A stretch of 64,000 bases of DNA from Diphasiastrum complanatum (Eukaryota; Streptophyta; Lycopodiopsida; Lycopodiales; Lycopodiaceae). The notes below the pieces were generated by a model, which saw only the letters and a list, made by a program, of their open reading frames with translations, was not told the DNA's origin and did not search any database. Both the position numbers and the translations under genes were made by a program. This document shows, in pieces, positions 34,560 to 45,039 of this stretch. Position 1 is the stretch's first letter, and every line of letters starts with the position of its first letter. The stretch spans positions 56,512,264 to 56,576,263 of the forward strand of contig CM055104.1 of assembly GCA_029204225.1 (NCBI GenBank), read 5' to 3'.

Positions 34560-35626
34560 GATCATTGTGAATAAGGTGCAATCGCTGTAACTTATGTTAT
34601 TGGTGGATTTGAGCTTTTAGCTGATGTTTTTGAAGGCTTAGTTGATTTCGTTGAATCGATCTGAACAACTTTGCTTTTTGGTTCGTCTCAATTTGAGGTC
34701 GTTTTGATTGAAAATAAACCACCTTTGCTAGTTACGGTGGTAGTAGTCAATTTCTTTTGAATGTTTTACGGTTTTAGAAAAAAACTTCAAAAAGCAATTT
34801 CGTTTTCTGGCCTTATTTTGAGTTTTGGAAGTCGAAATTTTTGTTTGGCATACAAAGTTTTGTTTGATTCCAAAAAAAAATTGTCAAAAAACAAAAAATT
34901 TTCGCAAGCACCCGCGCGGATCTGCGTGTCTGCCTGCTGGTTACCAGTCCCGTACAGCGTCAGGAATTCCATCATGCCTGCCTTTGGAACTCCCACGGAA
35001 CTCCCATGAATCAGTTTGTTGGAGGAGCTTTGACAAGTGCATTAACTTTTAGCTTGTAAAGTTTTCTTGTACTTTTTAAGTACACTACTCCTGAAACTTT
35101 TGATGAAGTTTGCAAAGCTAATAAAGCTTTGGTTTTCTAAACGTAAACCAGAAGCTTAAGACATTGATTAGTCAACGTAAACTTCAAACTTGAAGCTTTC
35201 CTTGTTGAATATGATTGAAAGCTATTTGTACTCCTAAAGTACCTTGTAAACTTTGAGAATTTGTTTCAAAGCTTTTAATGTTTAAATTTTAATTTAAAGG
35301 TTATACAACTTTACAAAGTTTTCATACTAAGCTATAAAACTTGGCCTCAAACTTAATAAATAAGCTTTCGGTAAATAAAAGCTATTGTAACCTTTGAATT
35401 TGCTTCAACAAAATTTTGAAGAAAGGGAGGGGGGCAAATAAAACAAAGGTACACAGTTGTACTTGCAGGCTATACCTACTGCAATTACAGACCTGTGTAC
35501 CCTTTTTCTTGTTTTTCTTAGCCTCTAATTGTGGCTTAGTCTCCTTGAGTAGTGGTCTCAAGTTTTCTAAGTCCTTTTGTTGCGAAGCCCTTGCAGTTTT
35601 TTCTTTGCCTTCTTCCTTAGAGCGCC
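34560..35626 (+). other. Chromovirus leader (copy 1)
   Basis: A long non-coding leader between the primer-binding site and the Gag ATG. It aligns with 50354-51420 in the sister copy. Small frames here (34761-35009, 35416-35652 and others) have counterparts in the sister copy only because the DNA is homologous; none shows a domain. Confidence 0.7.
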
Positions 35627-35846
35627 ATGGACCCTGTTATGCCCTCGGGTGAAGGACCGTCTTCACCACCTCCTCCTCCCGATGTAGACACTAACCAGCT
35701 TGTTCAGGCCCTAAATATATTGCAAAATCAGATTTTAGAAATGCAGGCTAAGCATGCCGCGGCTGAGCAAGAGTGTCGTTCTTCGACGCACTCGCGGTCC
35801 GTTGGCGTTTATCCAATGTTTAATCCGGAATTCTTTTCGGGTGAAT
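35627..35846 (+). pseudogene. Chromovirus Gag start (truncated, copy 1)
   Basis: The frame begins MDPVMPSGEGPSSPPPPPD, then a coiled-coil-like stretch (LVQALNILQNQILEMQAK) and FNPEFFSGE. At about 35847 it switches abruptly to copia B sequence (CTCTGCACTCGACCC). The rest of Gag, all of Pol and the 3' LTR, present in the sister copy at 51630-56560, have been deleted. The first ~70 codons match the sister copy almost exactly. Confidence 0.85.
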
Positions 35847-36182
35847 CCTCTGCACTCGACCCAACCTTGTTTACTCTATCAGCTCTCTCAGCCAATTTCT
35901 TTCAAATCCAGGTCTAGCTCATTGGAAGGCTCTCATGAAATTTATAAAGTATGTCCAAGCTACAAAACACAGATGCATCTGCTATGGAGGCAGCCAACCT
36001 GCCAACATCTTGGAGGGCTACATAGATGCAGATTGAGCAGGAGACATTGACGCAAGAAAATCGACCTCAAGATTTGTTTTCTTGTTCAATTAAGGCCCAA
36101 TTCATAGAACAGCCGGAAATAGACCTCATTAACATTATCCTCTACAGAATCGAAATATATTGCTGCCACAAATGCTACCAAG
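35847..36182 (+). pseudogene. Copia B RT-RNase H, middle part (copy 1)
   Basis: In broken frames this reads from the block after SLMYA (CTRPNL-type), through HWKAL, a CICYGGSQPANILEGY block, an AGDIDARKST block, to a damaged S-T-E-S-E-Y-type block, and stops at the CCAAG target site of the young copia (36178-36182). It aligns with 56566-56894 of the sister copy. Confidence 0.8.
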
Positions 36183-36864
36183 TGTTAAAAATTCACAATT
36201 CTAGCTTGACTAGTTTTGGTCATATGACTTGTAAATAGTTAAATGGTCATGATGTGGCTTGTCACACGTGCCAAATAGCATAGGATTCCATTCATAAGGA
36301 TGTTCTCAAGTAGACCTAAGTGTTAGAACCTTTGGAATGAGTCCAAATTATGCTTAGATACAAGGGAGAAAAAATAGGAGCTATTTTTGGTAATTTTTGC
36401 ATTGTTGAGGGATCTCCAAGATTCCAACCCTAACTTGGTAGGGATGAAAGATCCACCAAAATTAGCATTAGGGATAGGTTTAGGGCTACTCATACCTGCC
36501 CAAAACCGTGATGGATCTTGTATATATAGGTGATGATATCTCACCAAAATCAATCAAGCAATTTCATGTTTTTTCTCTCATAATGGTGCAATTGCTCTCT
36601 ATGTTCATAATTGTTTGAGTATTTGTGATTACTAATGATTATAGGATTGAATGTAGGTCTGGTGTACAGTACTCAGACTGTGGGATGCCGTACTTTCACA
36701 CGTGTGAAGCCTTCTTCAAGGATTTGGGCCATTTAGTGAGGTTCAAGCATAGATTTTTGATGGATTTTGATGGTTCAACTTGTGCTAATCTTATGAAATC
36801 ATAATCTATTGTTTCCCTCATCATTTCAAGTGTTTTAGGATCCTTATTTGCTGTAATTTTTACA
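36183..36864 (+). repeat. 5' LTR of young copia, copy 1
   Basis: 682 bp, TGTTAAAAATTC to TTTTTACA. It has a TATA box candidate (TTGTATATATAGG near 36518-36530) and an inverted CACACGTGTG palindrome near 36697. These are the likely start signals of the element transcript. Confidence 0.95.
36521..36529 (+). promoter_or_regulatory. TATA box in young copia LTR
   Basis: GTATATATAG is a strong match to a plant TATA box. It is also present in the 3' LTR near 42392 and in the second element's 3' LTR near 62420; the truncated 5' LTR of that second copy (57003-57287) has lost it. Confidence 0.65.
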
Positions 36865-38070
36865 TGGTATCAGAGCCTAAAGGCTGAAATGAGCTAAATC
36901 CTTGGTTTGCATTCAATTTTATCACAATTTTTGATCTAAATTTTGTGTAGATTGAGTCTTAGCATCTAGTATTGATTCTAGAACTCAAATTGAGTCAAAT
37001 GAATTGGAGATTGGTGTTGTGTGACTTCATTTGCAGTCTAAAACCAGAGGCAAAGTTGAATTCAATTCACATTACCAAGATAGCAAGTTTTGCTTGCTCC
37101 AAGCATTGATTTCTAAGCGAGTTTTGGAGGTGATTTCATAGAGGAGGCTTTCTAGCATTCAAGGAGAAGATCAGAGTTTTGGGGTCTCTTCAAGGCTGTT
37201 CTAAGGTGTAGTAGGCACCTCCTAAAGTGATTTAGGTTCAGTCCAACCATTGTTTGACTTATGCACCAAATTAGATCATTTTTTCATCAATTTTGATCAT
37301 TTTTTGCTTGTGATTGGATAGTAGATTGTGTTGCATCCTCATTAAGTTCCATTTAGATCTTTTACCCTAAACCCTAAACTCAAAGTGAGTCAAATACATT
37401 GGAGATTGGTGTTGTGTGACTTCATTTGCAGGTGTTTAGGTGTCTAAAACCAGAGGCAAAGTTGAATTCAATTCACATTACCAAGATAGCAAGTTTTGCT
37501 TGCTCCAAGCATTGATTTCTAAGCGAGTTTTGGAGGTGATTTCATAGAGAAGGCTTTCTAGCATTCAAGGAGAGGGAAGATCAGAGTTTTGGGGACTCTT
37601 CAAGGCTGTTCTAAGGTGTAGTAGACACCTCCTAAAGTGATTTAGGTTCAGTCCAACCATTGCTTGACTTATGCACCAAATTAGATCAATTTTTCATCAA
37701 TTTTGATCATTTTTTGCTTGTGATTGGATAGTAGATTGTGTTGCATCCTCATTAAGTTCCATTTAGATCTTTTACAAGTGATTTTGGAAGTATATTAGGT
37801 TGCTGAAATTCACTCTTGATCAGATCATTTGGAAGCTTTAATGTTCTTTATAGAAAGAGGGGCAATTCTACTAGTATTGTCTACTTCAATCAAGCAAGTG
37901 CATTGTTTCTAGTATTCTATGATTTGATTTTGTTAGAGATCATTCTTAGATCTTTATAGGAAGTCTATTACTGATATTTTCAGGTCCCTAAGAAGTGGGA
38001 TAAGGTAGACCTTCAATCAAATCAATAGAAGTAACCTTCATTTGTGTCAAGTCCTTGATTAGGAGACTAG
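36865..38070 (+). other. Primer-binding site and duplicated leader, copy 1
   Basis: TGGTATCAGAGCC starts directly after the LTR. The leader is 1206 bp, against 811 bp in the second copy. The difference is a direct repeat of about 394 bp: the stretch starting CTCAAATTGAGTC at 36984 recurs as CTCAAAGTGAGTC at 37378 with scattered differences. Two exact CCCTAAA units (37364-37377) sit at the boundary between the repeats. Confidence 0.85.
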
Positions 38071-41000
38071 ATGGCATCTATAAATGCATATCTTTTGGAT
38101 ACTAATGAAAGGCTCAACAAAACTAACTATTCCATATGGAAAGTTAGAATGGAATCTATCATGATCATGCAAGATCTGATGGAAATTGTAAATGGTAAGG
38201 AGGGTGAACCTATTCATCCTCAAGAAAAAGCCAAATACATCAAGAGGTGCAATGTTGCACTACATTGCATAAAAATGAATGTTGCAAATGAACTCTTAAG
38301 AGAGGTAGGAGATTGCACTTCAGCTCAAGATGCTTGGGAGACTTTGCAAAAGGTCTATGAATCCAAGAACCAAACTAGAATGTTAGCTTTGAAGAATCAA
38401 ATCTATAGAAGCTATCAAAAGAAAGGAGAGAGTGCACATACTTTTGTCCTAAGAGTAAAGGAATTGAACAAAGAGCTAGCCTTTATAGGTGACCCTATCA
38501 AGGATGAAGAGCTTGTTCAACTCATATTGAATGGACTAAGCTTTGAATTTGACAATTTGGTTCAGGGATATGCAATTATGGGTAAGCTACCCATACTTGA
38601 AGAACTCCAAGGCACGCTCATGGCCGAGGAATCAAGAAGGAGCCAAATGCAAGAGAGGATGGATAGGCTTTCCATCCAAGGTGGAGATGACCAAGCTCTC
38701 TTCACCAAAGGCAAAGGCAAGTCCAAAGGCAAAGGATCAACATTCAAGAAGTCTACAAAGCTTGAGGATCAAGAAGGACCCCCAAAGGCATCTCCATCAA
38801 CCACCAAAGTCAAGAAGGACAAATCAAAGGTGAAGTGCTACTATTGTAGCAAGATGGGGCATTATGCCTCGGAATGCTTCAAGAGGAAGCAAGATCAAAG
38901 CCAAGCCAACATGAGCAAAGAGGAGGAGGAGGAGAGTTCACATGAGGACTCTCTCATGATGTCCATATTTTCTTCAACAAGCTTCAAAGGAGAAGATCCT
39001 TGGCGGATTGACTCGGGTGCTAGTTCACACATGACTAGTAAAAGGGAGTTTTTCTCTTCTCTCTTATCTTATGATGGACCTATAAAGTCTATCTATACAG
39101 CAAATGATGAAGCTTGTAAGATTGAAGGAGTTGGTAGCATTCCCCTTTGCTTAGGATCTTCCGAAAAGATCAACATAGAAGGTGTTTTGTACATTCCTAC
39201 AATAACAAAGAATCTACTAAGTGTTGGCCAAATGGTAGACAATGGTTTCAATGTTGACTTTGCTTCAAATGAATGTTTCATCAAGAAGAAGGGTAAGATA
39301 GTGGCTAAGGGCACTAGACTTGGCAAACTTTATAAGCTGGATGCATTTGTGGATACTAATGTTGTCATGTTGGCCGAGAAGAGCAAGATATCTACCTTTA
39401 CTTTATGGCACAAAAGACTTGGACATGTCAACTCAGGTTCCATGGAGGCTATGATCAAGGAGGAGTATGCTTTAGGCCTACCAAGGTCTATTGGGAAGGA
39501 AGACAAGGTTTGTGAAGCTTGTGCCTTATCCAAGGCACATAAGAAGGTGTTTCCTAACTCCATCACAAAGTCATCTCATCCTCTTGAACTCATACACTCG
39601 GATGTGCACATTGCTAGCACCAAATCTAATGGAGGTTCATCCATGTTTTTAACCTTCATTGATGACTACTCAAGATATTGTTGGGTGTTCTTACTTTCCT
39701 TCAAGTCTCAAGTATTTGATACTTTTGTAAAGTTCAAGTTGTTTGTGGAAAAGCATCATAATCATAGCATCAAGATTCTTAGAAGTGACAATGGTGGAGA
39801 ATTCATCTCCAATGAGTTCAAGGCCTTTTGTGAGGAGGAAGGGATCAAGAAAGAGACTTCTTGTCCTTACACTCCTCAACAAAATGGAGTTGCTGAAAGA
39901 AGGAATAGAACATTATGTGAATGTTCTAAGGCTTTAAGATTATATGCTTGTTTGCCCAAATCCTTTTGGGGTGAGTCTCTTGTATGTGCAAACTACTTGA
40001 TGAATAGGGTGTCTTGCAAAGCAATTGAAGGCAAAACTCCTTATGAGATGTTGTATGGAAAGAAACCCAATCTTAATCACTTGAAAGTTTTTGGGTGTAT
40101 ATGTTATGTGCATGTGCCATTAGAAACAAGAACCAAGGAGGATCCATCTTCCACAAGAGGGATCATGCTTGGATATGCAAGCTCAAGCAAGGGCTACAAA
40201 GTCTATCTTCCATCCTTGAACAAATTTGTTGTTTCAAGGGATGTCATCTTTGATGAACATCATATGCATATGCTTGAAGAAGGCTCAAGTGCTCCAACAA
40301 TCAAGAAGAAGATGGCCGAGGAGCAAGATCTTGGTTTTGAGGAGGAGCTCATGGAGGAGCAAGCACCAAACCCACCTATCACACCAAGGAGATCTTCAAG
40401 GGCAAAAGTGGAGCCATCAAGGCTCACATATCAAGGCAAAGGACAGCAAGTTGAGGGTATCTCATCCACTTCTTATGCTTTATCTAGTTTTGAAGAACCG
40501 TCTAATGTTGAAGATGCATTGAACTCCAAAGAATGGTATAAAGCTATGTTGGATGAGTATGATGCCTTGATTGAGAATGAAACTTGGTTGCTTGTCGAGA
40601 GACCTCAAAGGAATGTAATAGGATGCAAGTGGGTCTTCAAGCTTAAGTTGAATGCAAATGGGAGTGTTAACAAACATAAAGCAAAATTAGTTGCAAAAGG
40701 TTATGCTCAAGAGAGAGGGATAGACTATGAGGAAACTTTTGCACCCGTGGCCAAGATGGTCACAATAAGACTAATCATTGCACTTGCATCACATTTTGGA
40801 TGGATTCTATGTCAAATGGATGTCTCTAATGCTTTCTTGAATGGTTTTTTGGAAGAGGATATCTATATGGAGCAGCCACAAGGGTTCATCAAGCATGGAA
40901 TGGAGAACAAAGTATGCCATCTCCAAAGAAGCATCTATGGCTTGAAGCAAGCCTCAAGATCTTGGAATTCAAGACTACATTGCTATCTTATTTCACTTTC

Positions 41001-42039
41001 TTTTGTTCAAAGTGAATATGATCCCACTCTTTACATTAAGTTTGATGATGTTGGTATTGTACTTTTACTCATTTATGTAGATGACATCATCATTAGTGGA
41101 AATAGTGTTGATGGTATTGAAAAAATCAAGATAGATCTATCCTTAGAGTTCAAGATGGTAGATCTAGGGTGTCTTCACTTCATCTTAGGCATAGAAGTAC
41201 TTAGAGGGTCTGATTTTATCTTTATAAGTCAAGTAAACTATGCTCAAAGTCTTTTGAAGAAGTTTAAGATGGAAGTATGCAAAAGTGTTGACACACCAAT
41301 GGAGCAAGATGTAAAAGTGCCAAATGAAGATGATGAAAGATCCTTCATGGACATCACTTTGTTTAGGCAACTTATAGGTTCCTTAATGTGGATCACTATA
41401 ACTAGACCAGATCCTAGCTTTAGTGTATGTAGGTTGAGCCAATCCATGCAAAAGCCATTGAATATCCATTGGAAAAAGGCTAAGAGGATTCTAAGATACA
41501 TCTCAGGTACATTGGATTTTGGGATTCTATACAGAGGAGATGTGATTAACCTTCATGCATTTAGTGATTCAGATTTTGCAGGGGACAAGAGGGATAGGAA
41601 ATCAACAAGTGCCTATTCAACTTTCATAGGAGAAGGTGTGGTTTCATGGCTTTCAAAAAAGCAAGAAACTATATCTCTATCTTCAACTGAGGCCGAGTAC
41701 AAAGCTTTGACAACCACTACAAAGGAGGTACTTTGGATCAAGAGATTATTGGTGGAACTAAAGATCATGGATTCAGAGGAGGCACCAATCATCTACAATG
41801 ACAATATATCAGCCCAACACCTTGCATCTAACCCAATCTTCCATGCAAGATCTAAGCACATTGAGATATGCCATCACTTTGTGAGAGAAATGGTGCAAGC
41901 CAAGGAGATTGCTTTGGAGCATGTTCCAAGCAATGAATGTGTAGCTGATCTACTTACTAAACCACTTCAAAGGACACCTTTTATAAAGTTCAGATCATCA
42001 CTTGGAGTGATTAGTAAAGCAATGATTGAACCAAGCTAG
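38071..42039 (+). CDS. Copia Gag-Pol polyprotein, 1322 codons, intact
   Basis: A single open frame starting MASINAYLLDTNERL. Gag (about residues 10-240) forms the particle. The CCHC knuckle CYYCSKMGHYASEC (256-269) binds RNA. The protease has D-S-G at 314-316 (WRIDSGASSHM). The pre-integrase and HHCC finger start at LWHKRLGH (445) with C-E-A-C at 481-484. Integrase has Asp 511, Asp 573 and Glu 609 (D-D-35-E), all present. The integrase C-terminal GYKVY block and a variable acidic linker follow. RT starts near CKWVFKLK (about 852) with catalytic YVDD at 1002-1005. RNase H has DSDFAGD (Asp 1166 region) and LSSTEAEYKA, and the frame ends with ADLLTKPLQR. All catalytic residues I checked are intact. 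It would be translated from the LTR-driven RNA and cut by its own protease. Confidence 0.95.
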   Translation: MASINAYLLDTNERLNKTNYSIWKVRMESIMIMQDLMEIVNGKEGEPIHPQEKAKYIKRCNVALHCIKMNVANELLREVGDCTSAQDAWETLQKVYESKNQTRMLALKNQIYRSYQKKGESAHTFVLRVKELNKELAFIGDPIKDEELVQLILNGLSFEFDNLVQGYAIMGKLPILEELQGTLMAEESRRSQMQERMDRLSIQGGDDQALFTKGKGKSKGKGSTFKKSTKLEDQEGPPKASPSTTKVKKDKSKVKCYYCSKMGHYASECFKRKQDQSQANMSKEEEEESSHEDSLMMSIFSSTSFKGEDPWRIDSGASSHMTSKREFFSSLLSYDGPIKSIYTANDEACKIEGVGSIPLCLGSSEKINIEGVLYIPTITKNLLSVGQMVDNGFNVDFASNECFIKKKGKIVAKGTRLGKLYKLDAFVDTNVVMLAEKSKISTFTLWHKRLGHVNSGSMEAMIKEEYALGLPRSIGKEDKVCEACALSKAHKKVFPNSITKSSHPLELIHSDVHIASTKSNGGSSMFLTFIDDYSRYCWVFLLSFKSQVFDTFVKFKLFVEKHHNHSIKILRSDNGGEFISNEFKAFCEEEGIKKETSCPYTPQQNGVAERRNRTLCECSKALRLYACLPKSFWGESLVCANYLMNRVSCKAIEGKTPYEMLYGKKPNLNHLKVFGCICYVHVPLETRTKEDPSSTRGIMLGYASSSKGYKVYLPSLNKFVVSRDVIFDEHHMHMLEEGSSAPTIKKKMAEEQDLGFEEELMEEQAPNPPITPRRSSRAKVEPSRLTYQGKGQQVEGISSTSYALSSFEEPSNVEDALNSKEWYKAMLDEYDALIENETWLLVERPQRNVIGCKWVFKLKLNANGSVNKHKAKLVAKGYAQERGIDYEETFAPVAKMVTIRLIIALASHFGWILCQMDVSNAFLNGFLEEDIYMEQPQGFIKHGMENKVCHLQRSIYGLKQASRSWNSRLHCYLISLSFVQSEYDPTLYIKFDDVGIVLLLIYVDDIIISGNSVDGIEKIKIDLSLEFKMVDLGCLHFILGIEVLRGSDFIFISQVNYAQSLLKKFKMEVCKSVDTPMEQDVKVPNEDDERSFMDITLFRQLIGSLMWITITRPDPSFSVCRLSQSMQKPLNIHWKKAKRILRYISGTLDFGILYRGDVINLHAFSDSDFAGDKRDRKSTSAYSTFIGEGVVSWLSKKQETISLSSTEAEYKALTTTTKEVLWIKRLLVELKIMDSEEAPIIYNDNISAQHLASNPIFHARSKHIEICHHFVREMVQAKEIALEHVPSNECVADLLTKPLQRTPFIKFRSSLGVISKAMIEPS

Positions 42040-42041
42040 AT

Positions 42042-42053
42042 AGTGAGGAGGAG
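42042..42053 (+). other. Polypurine tract, young copia copy 1
   Basis: AGTGAGGAGGAG directly precedes the 3' LTR (TGTTAAAA at 42054); plus-strand primer for cDNA synthesis. Confidence 0.8.
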
Positions 42054-42735
42054 TGTTAAAAATTCACAATTCTAGCTTGACTAGTTTTGGTCATATGACT
42101 TGTAAATAGTTAAATGGTCATGATGTGGCTTGTCCCACGTGCCAAATAGCATAGGATTCCATTCATAAGGATGTTCTCAAGTAGACCTAAGTGTTAGAAC
42201 CTTTGGAATGAGTCCAAATTATGCTTAGATACAAGGGAGAAAAAATAGGAGCTATTTTTGGTAATTTTTGCATTGTTGAGGGATCTCCAAGATTCCAACC
42301 CTAACTTGGTAGGGATGAAAGATCCACCAAAATTAGCATTAGGGATAGGTTTAGGGCTACTCATACCTGCCCAAAACCGTGATGGATCTTGTATATATAG
42401 GTGATGATATCTCACCAAAATCAATCAAGCAATTTCATGTTTTTTCTCTCATAATGGTGCAATTGCTCTCTATGTTCATAATTGTTTGAGTATTTGTGAT
42501 TACTAATGATTATAGGATTGAATGTAGGTCTGGTGTACAGTACTCAGACTGTGGGAGGCCGTACTTTCACACGTGTGAAGCCTTCTTCAAGGATTTGGGC
42601 CATTTAGTGAGGTTCAAGCATAGATTTTTGATGGATTTTGATGGTTCAACTTGTGCTAATCTTATGAAATCATAATCTATTGTTTCCCTCATCATTTCAA
42701 GTGTTTTAGGATCCTTATTTGCTGTAATTTTTACA
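42054..42735 (+). repeat. 3' LTR of young copia, copy 1
   Basis: 682 bp, ending TTTTTACA, followed by target duplication CCAAG. Apparently identical to the 3' LTR of the second copy (62082-62763) and two mismatches from its own 5' LTR. Confidence 0.95.
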
Positions 42736-43040
42736 CCAAGGAGGCAGTTTGGCTGAGAAATTTGCTTGCAGATATTGAAATTTCCCAGTCACATCCAACC
42801 ATTCTTTACTATGACAAGCAAAGTGCCATTGCACTATCTCTGAATCCGAGATTCCACTCCCGAAGTAAGCATATCAAAATTTGATATCACTACCTTAGAG
42901 AGAAAGTGCAGAGCAAGGAGATTTCTTTGGTTTACTGTAGGACAGAATTACAAACAGCAAATTATTTCACCAAAGCTCTATCAAAGGAGCAGCATCTCAT
43001 ATTTAACAATATGTTAAACGTGAAGATCAGAAATTTTCAT
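42736..43040 (+). pseudogene. Copia B RNase H C-terminus (after insertion)
   Basis: The copia B frame resumes after CCAAG: EAVWLRNLLADIEI, HPTILYYDKQSAIALSLNP, FHSRSKHIKI, a stop, YHYLREKVQSKEISLVYC and FTKALSKEQHLIF. This is the usual end of a copia polyprotein. It is followed by AT-rich DNA that may include its LTR, not delimited. Repeated nearly exactly at 62764-63068. Confidence 0.8.
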
Positions 43041-43399
43041 ATATAAACTATGATATACTAAATCACATTCCCATATTTTAATTTTTTTTTGAAGACAACT
43101 GAAATAGCAGTAGATCAATGGAAGTTCTCCAGCATGGAGTTGTAGTTCAAGCTCTAAATGTGCAATATTGGTGGTTCCAAAAAATTGAATTATGATATGG
43201 GGCATGACATCAACATATATTTGTAGCAAAAAATACAAAATTACCTATTTATTCTAGTCAAGGCCAGTACCAACTCCCTCTCATCTCGCCTCTCGAAGTT
43301 AATAAACGTGGCAGACACACGAATGTGCCAATATTTCATGCTTCGGAAAGCTACATCCATGGAAACATACTAAAATGAATATATATTAAAAATGGACAA
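43041..43399. other. No gene seen
   Basis: AT-rich, possibly the 3' LTR of copia B; no partner LTR to prove it. Confidence 0.35.
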
Positions 43400-44240
43400 A
43401 CCCTCTCTATTCATGTAAACATACCCATGAAAACAAAACAAGGATATGAAGAGGAAAACACAACAATTTTGCCTTCTTTTGTCTTTGACATGAAGGCCCT
43501 CAACCTATTGTTCCCATCCCAAACAAAAAACATCTTGTTGCTCAAATGGGACTACTCTGGGTTTCTTGCAAGGTCGGCTTCAAACTCTTCGTTTACAGCA
43601 TGCCACATGGGATCCCAATCTATTATAATCGCAGGAGACAATTCGATTTGATTGCCATCCATGCTTGTGCATGATAAAATGAAGGAACCCTTGGACTCCA
43701 AATAGCCATACTTGTGGAATTCCTCTTTTCAATAAGACAAGTTCTCCCTAATTGGCCTCACAACCTCGTTTGGGATCATTCTGCATAACGGAACACAAGG
43801 TGCAGGGATGGTGGTTAGGACTTTTAGTCTAGTCAAGATTGATTGGCATAGATATGTTTGAATCAGTTTTTCGTAGTACTCACTAACATCTTCTTTTCTC
43901 TTATGAGATTTTTTTTTCTGTACAAGTGATGGCGACACAGAGAAAATAAGAATGAAAGATGGATGGTAACATCCAAAGACTCTAATATGTCTTCTTGAAC
44001 CTGATGCTGACTTTACGATTGCGTGTCATTGTGCAAAGTTGACTCTTGAGTTGGCCGAAGAACCTCAGAAAGTGGTTCGGTTTCTGGCTGCTCAAAATAC
44101 TGATCCATGCGTTGAGACTCTTCCAATACAAGAGTTATAGGTATAGCCGTTGGAGCCCAGAGCACAACAGATTGTTGACTCTCACAACTTTCTCTCCTAC
44201 AACGAGATCACAAATTGTATCTAGATAATTCCGAAAATGT
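43400..44240 (-). pseudogene. Broken unrecognised gene, minus strand
   Basis: Reading leftward on the minus strand: LYWKSLNAWISILSSQKP and HFLRFFGQLKSQ (about 44130-44040), then the frame 43938-43729 (RKEDVSEYYEKLIQTYL, RMIPNEVVRPIREN). After a stop the same frame goes on with HKYGYLESKGSFILSCTSMD, IDWDPMWHAVNEEFEADL, a second stop, and LSNKMFFVWDGNNRLRAFM. The text is protein-like across 250 residues, so this was once a coding gene. The VWDGN(H)R block reminds me of a plant protein family with a ParB-like nuclease-fold signature, but I cannot confirm this. Two in-frame stops make it a pseudogene. The left part is repeated at 63428-63966. Confidence 0.55.
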
Positions 44241-44529
44241 GGTCGATGCCATTGATAGACAAATCAAAATCACAGAATAGTTTCAATAATTGATAACATG
44301 TATTAGACAGCTTTTGTTTATAGACAAAACTGAACAACAAATAGTTTTCTAGTGGTAAAACATTGAAAAGAAAAAAAAAAACATTGTGTGTTTAGATTAA
44401 TAACCTCTTTGGAGAAAGCTTTGTTAGCCTTAGTAGATCCAACGACTCTTTCAAAAGGTTCCTTCCGACGATTCCTTGTTTCTATCTTTCTCTCTTTCTC
44501 AAACCCTAGGCTGCCTTTTCTCAAGTCCG
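44241..44529. other. No gene seen
   Basis: AT-rich, with a poly-A run at about 44369-44382. No supported feature. Confidence 0.4.
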
Positions 44530-44611
44530 CTCTCTCTACGCTACTACTCTACTCTCTCTCTCTCCCCCCTCTACTCTACGCTTATCTCTCTCTTTCTCTC
44601 TCCCTCTCCTT

Positions 44612-44656
<45 letters not shown>

Positions 44657-44690
44657 TTCGCCCTCTCCTTTGCTCTCTCTCTCTCAATTA
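44530..44690. repeat. CT-rich microsatellite
   Basis: Imperfect CT repeats, with the longest pure run at about 44614-44653. Confidence 0.9.
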
Positions 44691-45039
44691 ATCCCTTCTC
44701 TCAGCTGGATGTTCCTTCCAACGACTATTTTTTGTAATGTGAGGCTTCATCAAGCATGGATCGATTTCTTAACAGCCTTTTCATAGACATATACTTCTAT
44801 CTTTTGAAGCCGATAAAGACATACAAAGGCCTGCTCTTGCTCTTTTCGGAGGGACTGCTGGTGTGTATACATCTGAAGCATTTGACTAGGTTACAGTAGC
44901 TGCCTTATGCTATGGTGTCGTCACGAGCCTGAATTATGGCCATTATGGAGAACGAGTGATGATCTCCTCGCGTTTCTCATCGTCATCGCTGCATAGCCAA
45001 CGTGCTGTTTGCAAGCGGGGGGAGGGTGTTTTTCAGGCG
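44691..45039. other. No supported gene
   Basis: Short plus-strand text such as GGTAGVYTSEAFD near 44850 is coding-like but too short to assign. Confidence 0.3.

Larger units (their letters stand above)
36183..42735 (+). mobile_element. Young full-length copia, copy 1
   Basis: A complete Ty1/copia element: LTRs of 682 bp at 36183-36864 and 42054-42735, primer-binding site at 36865, leader with an internal duplication, one uninterrupted polyprotein frame 38071-42039, a polypurine tract and a perfect target duplication CCAAG (36178-36182 and 42736-42740). By eye the LTRs differ at two positions only (A/C near 36264, T/G near 36686), which means a recent insertion. It sits inside copia B. The structure is compatible with an autonomous element. 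Confidence 0.95.

Noticed and set aside
34761-35052. Frames in the chromovirus leader conserved with 50567-50825
   Set aside because: Conservation is explained by block duplication; frames exist on both strands and no domain is visible.
38543-38833. Small overlapping frames inside the 1322-codon polyprotein (also in the second copy), on both strands
   Set aside because: They are shadows of the real frame. Their duplication only reflects the DNA duplication.
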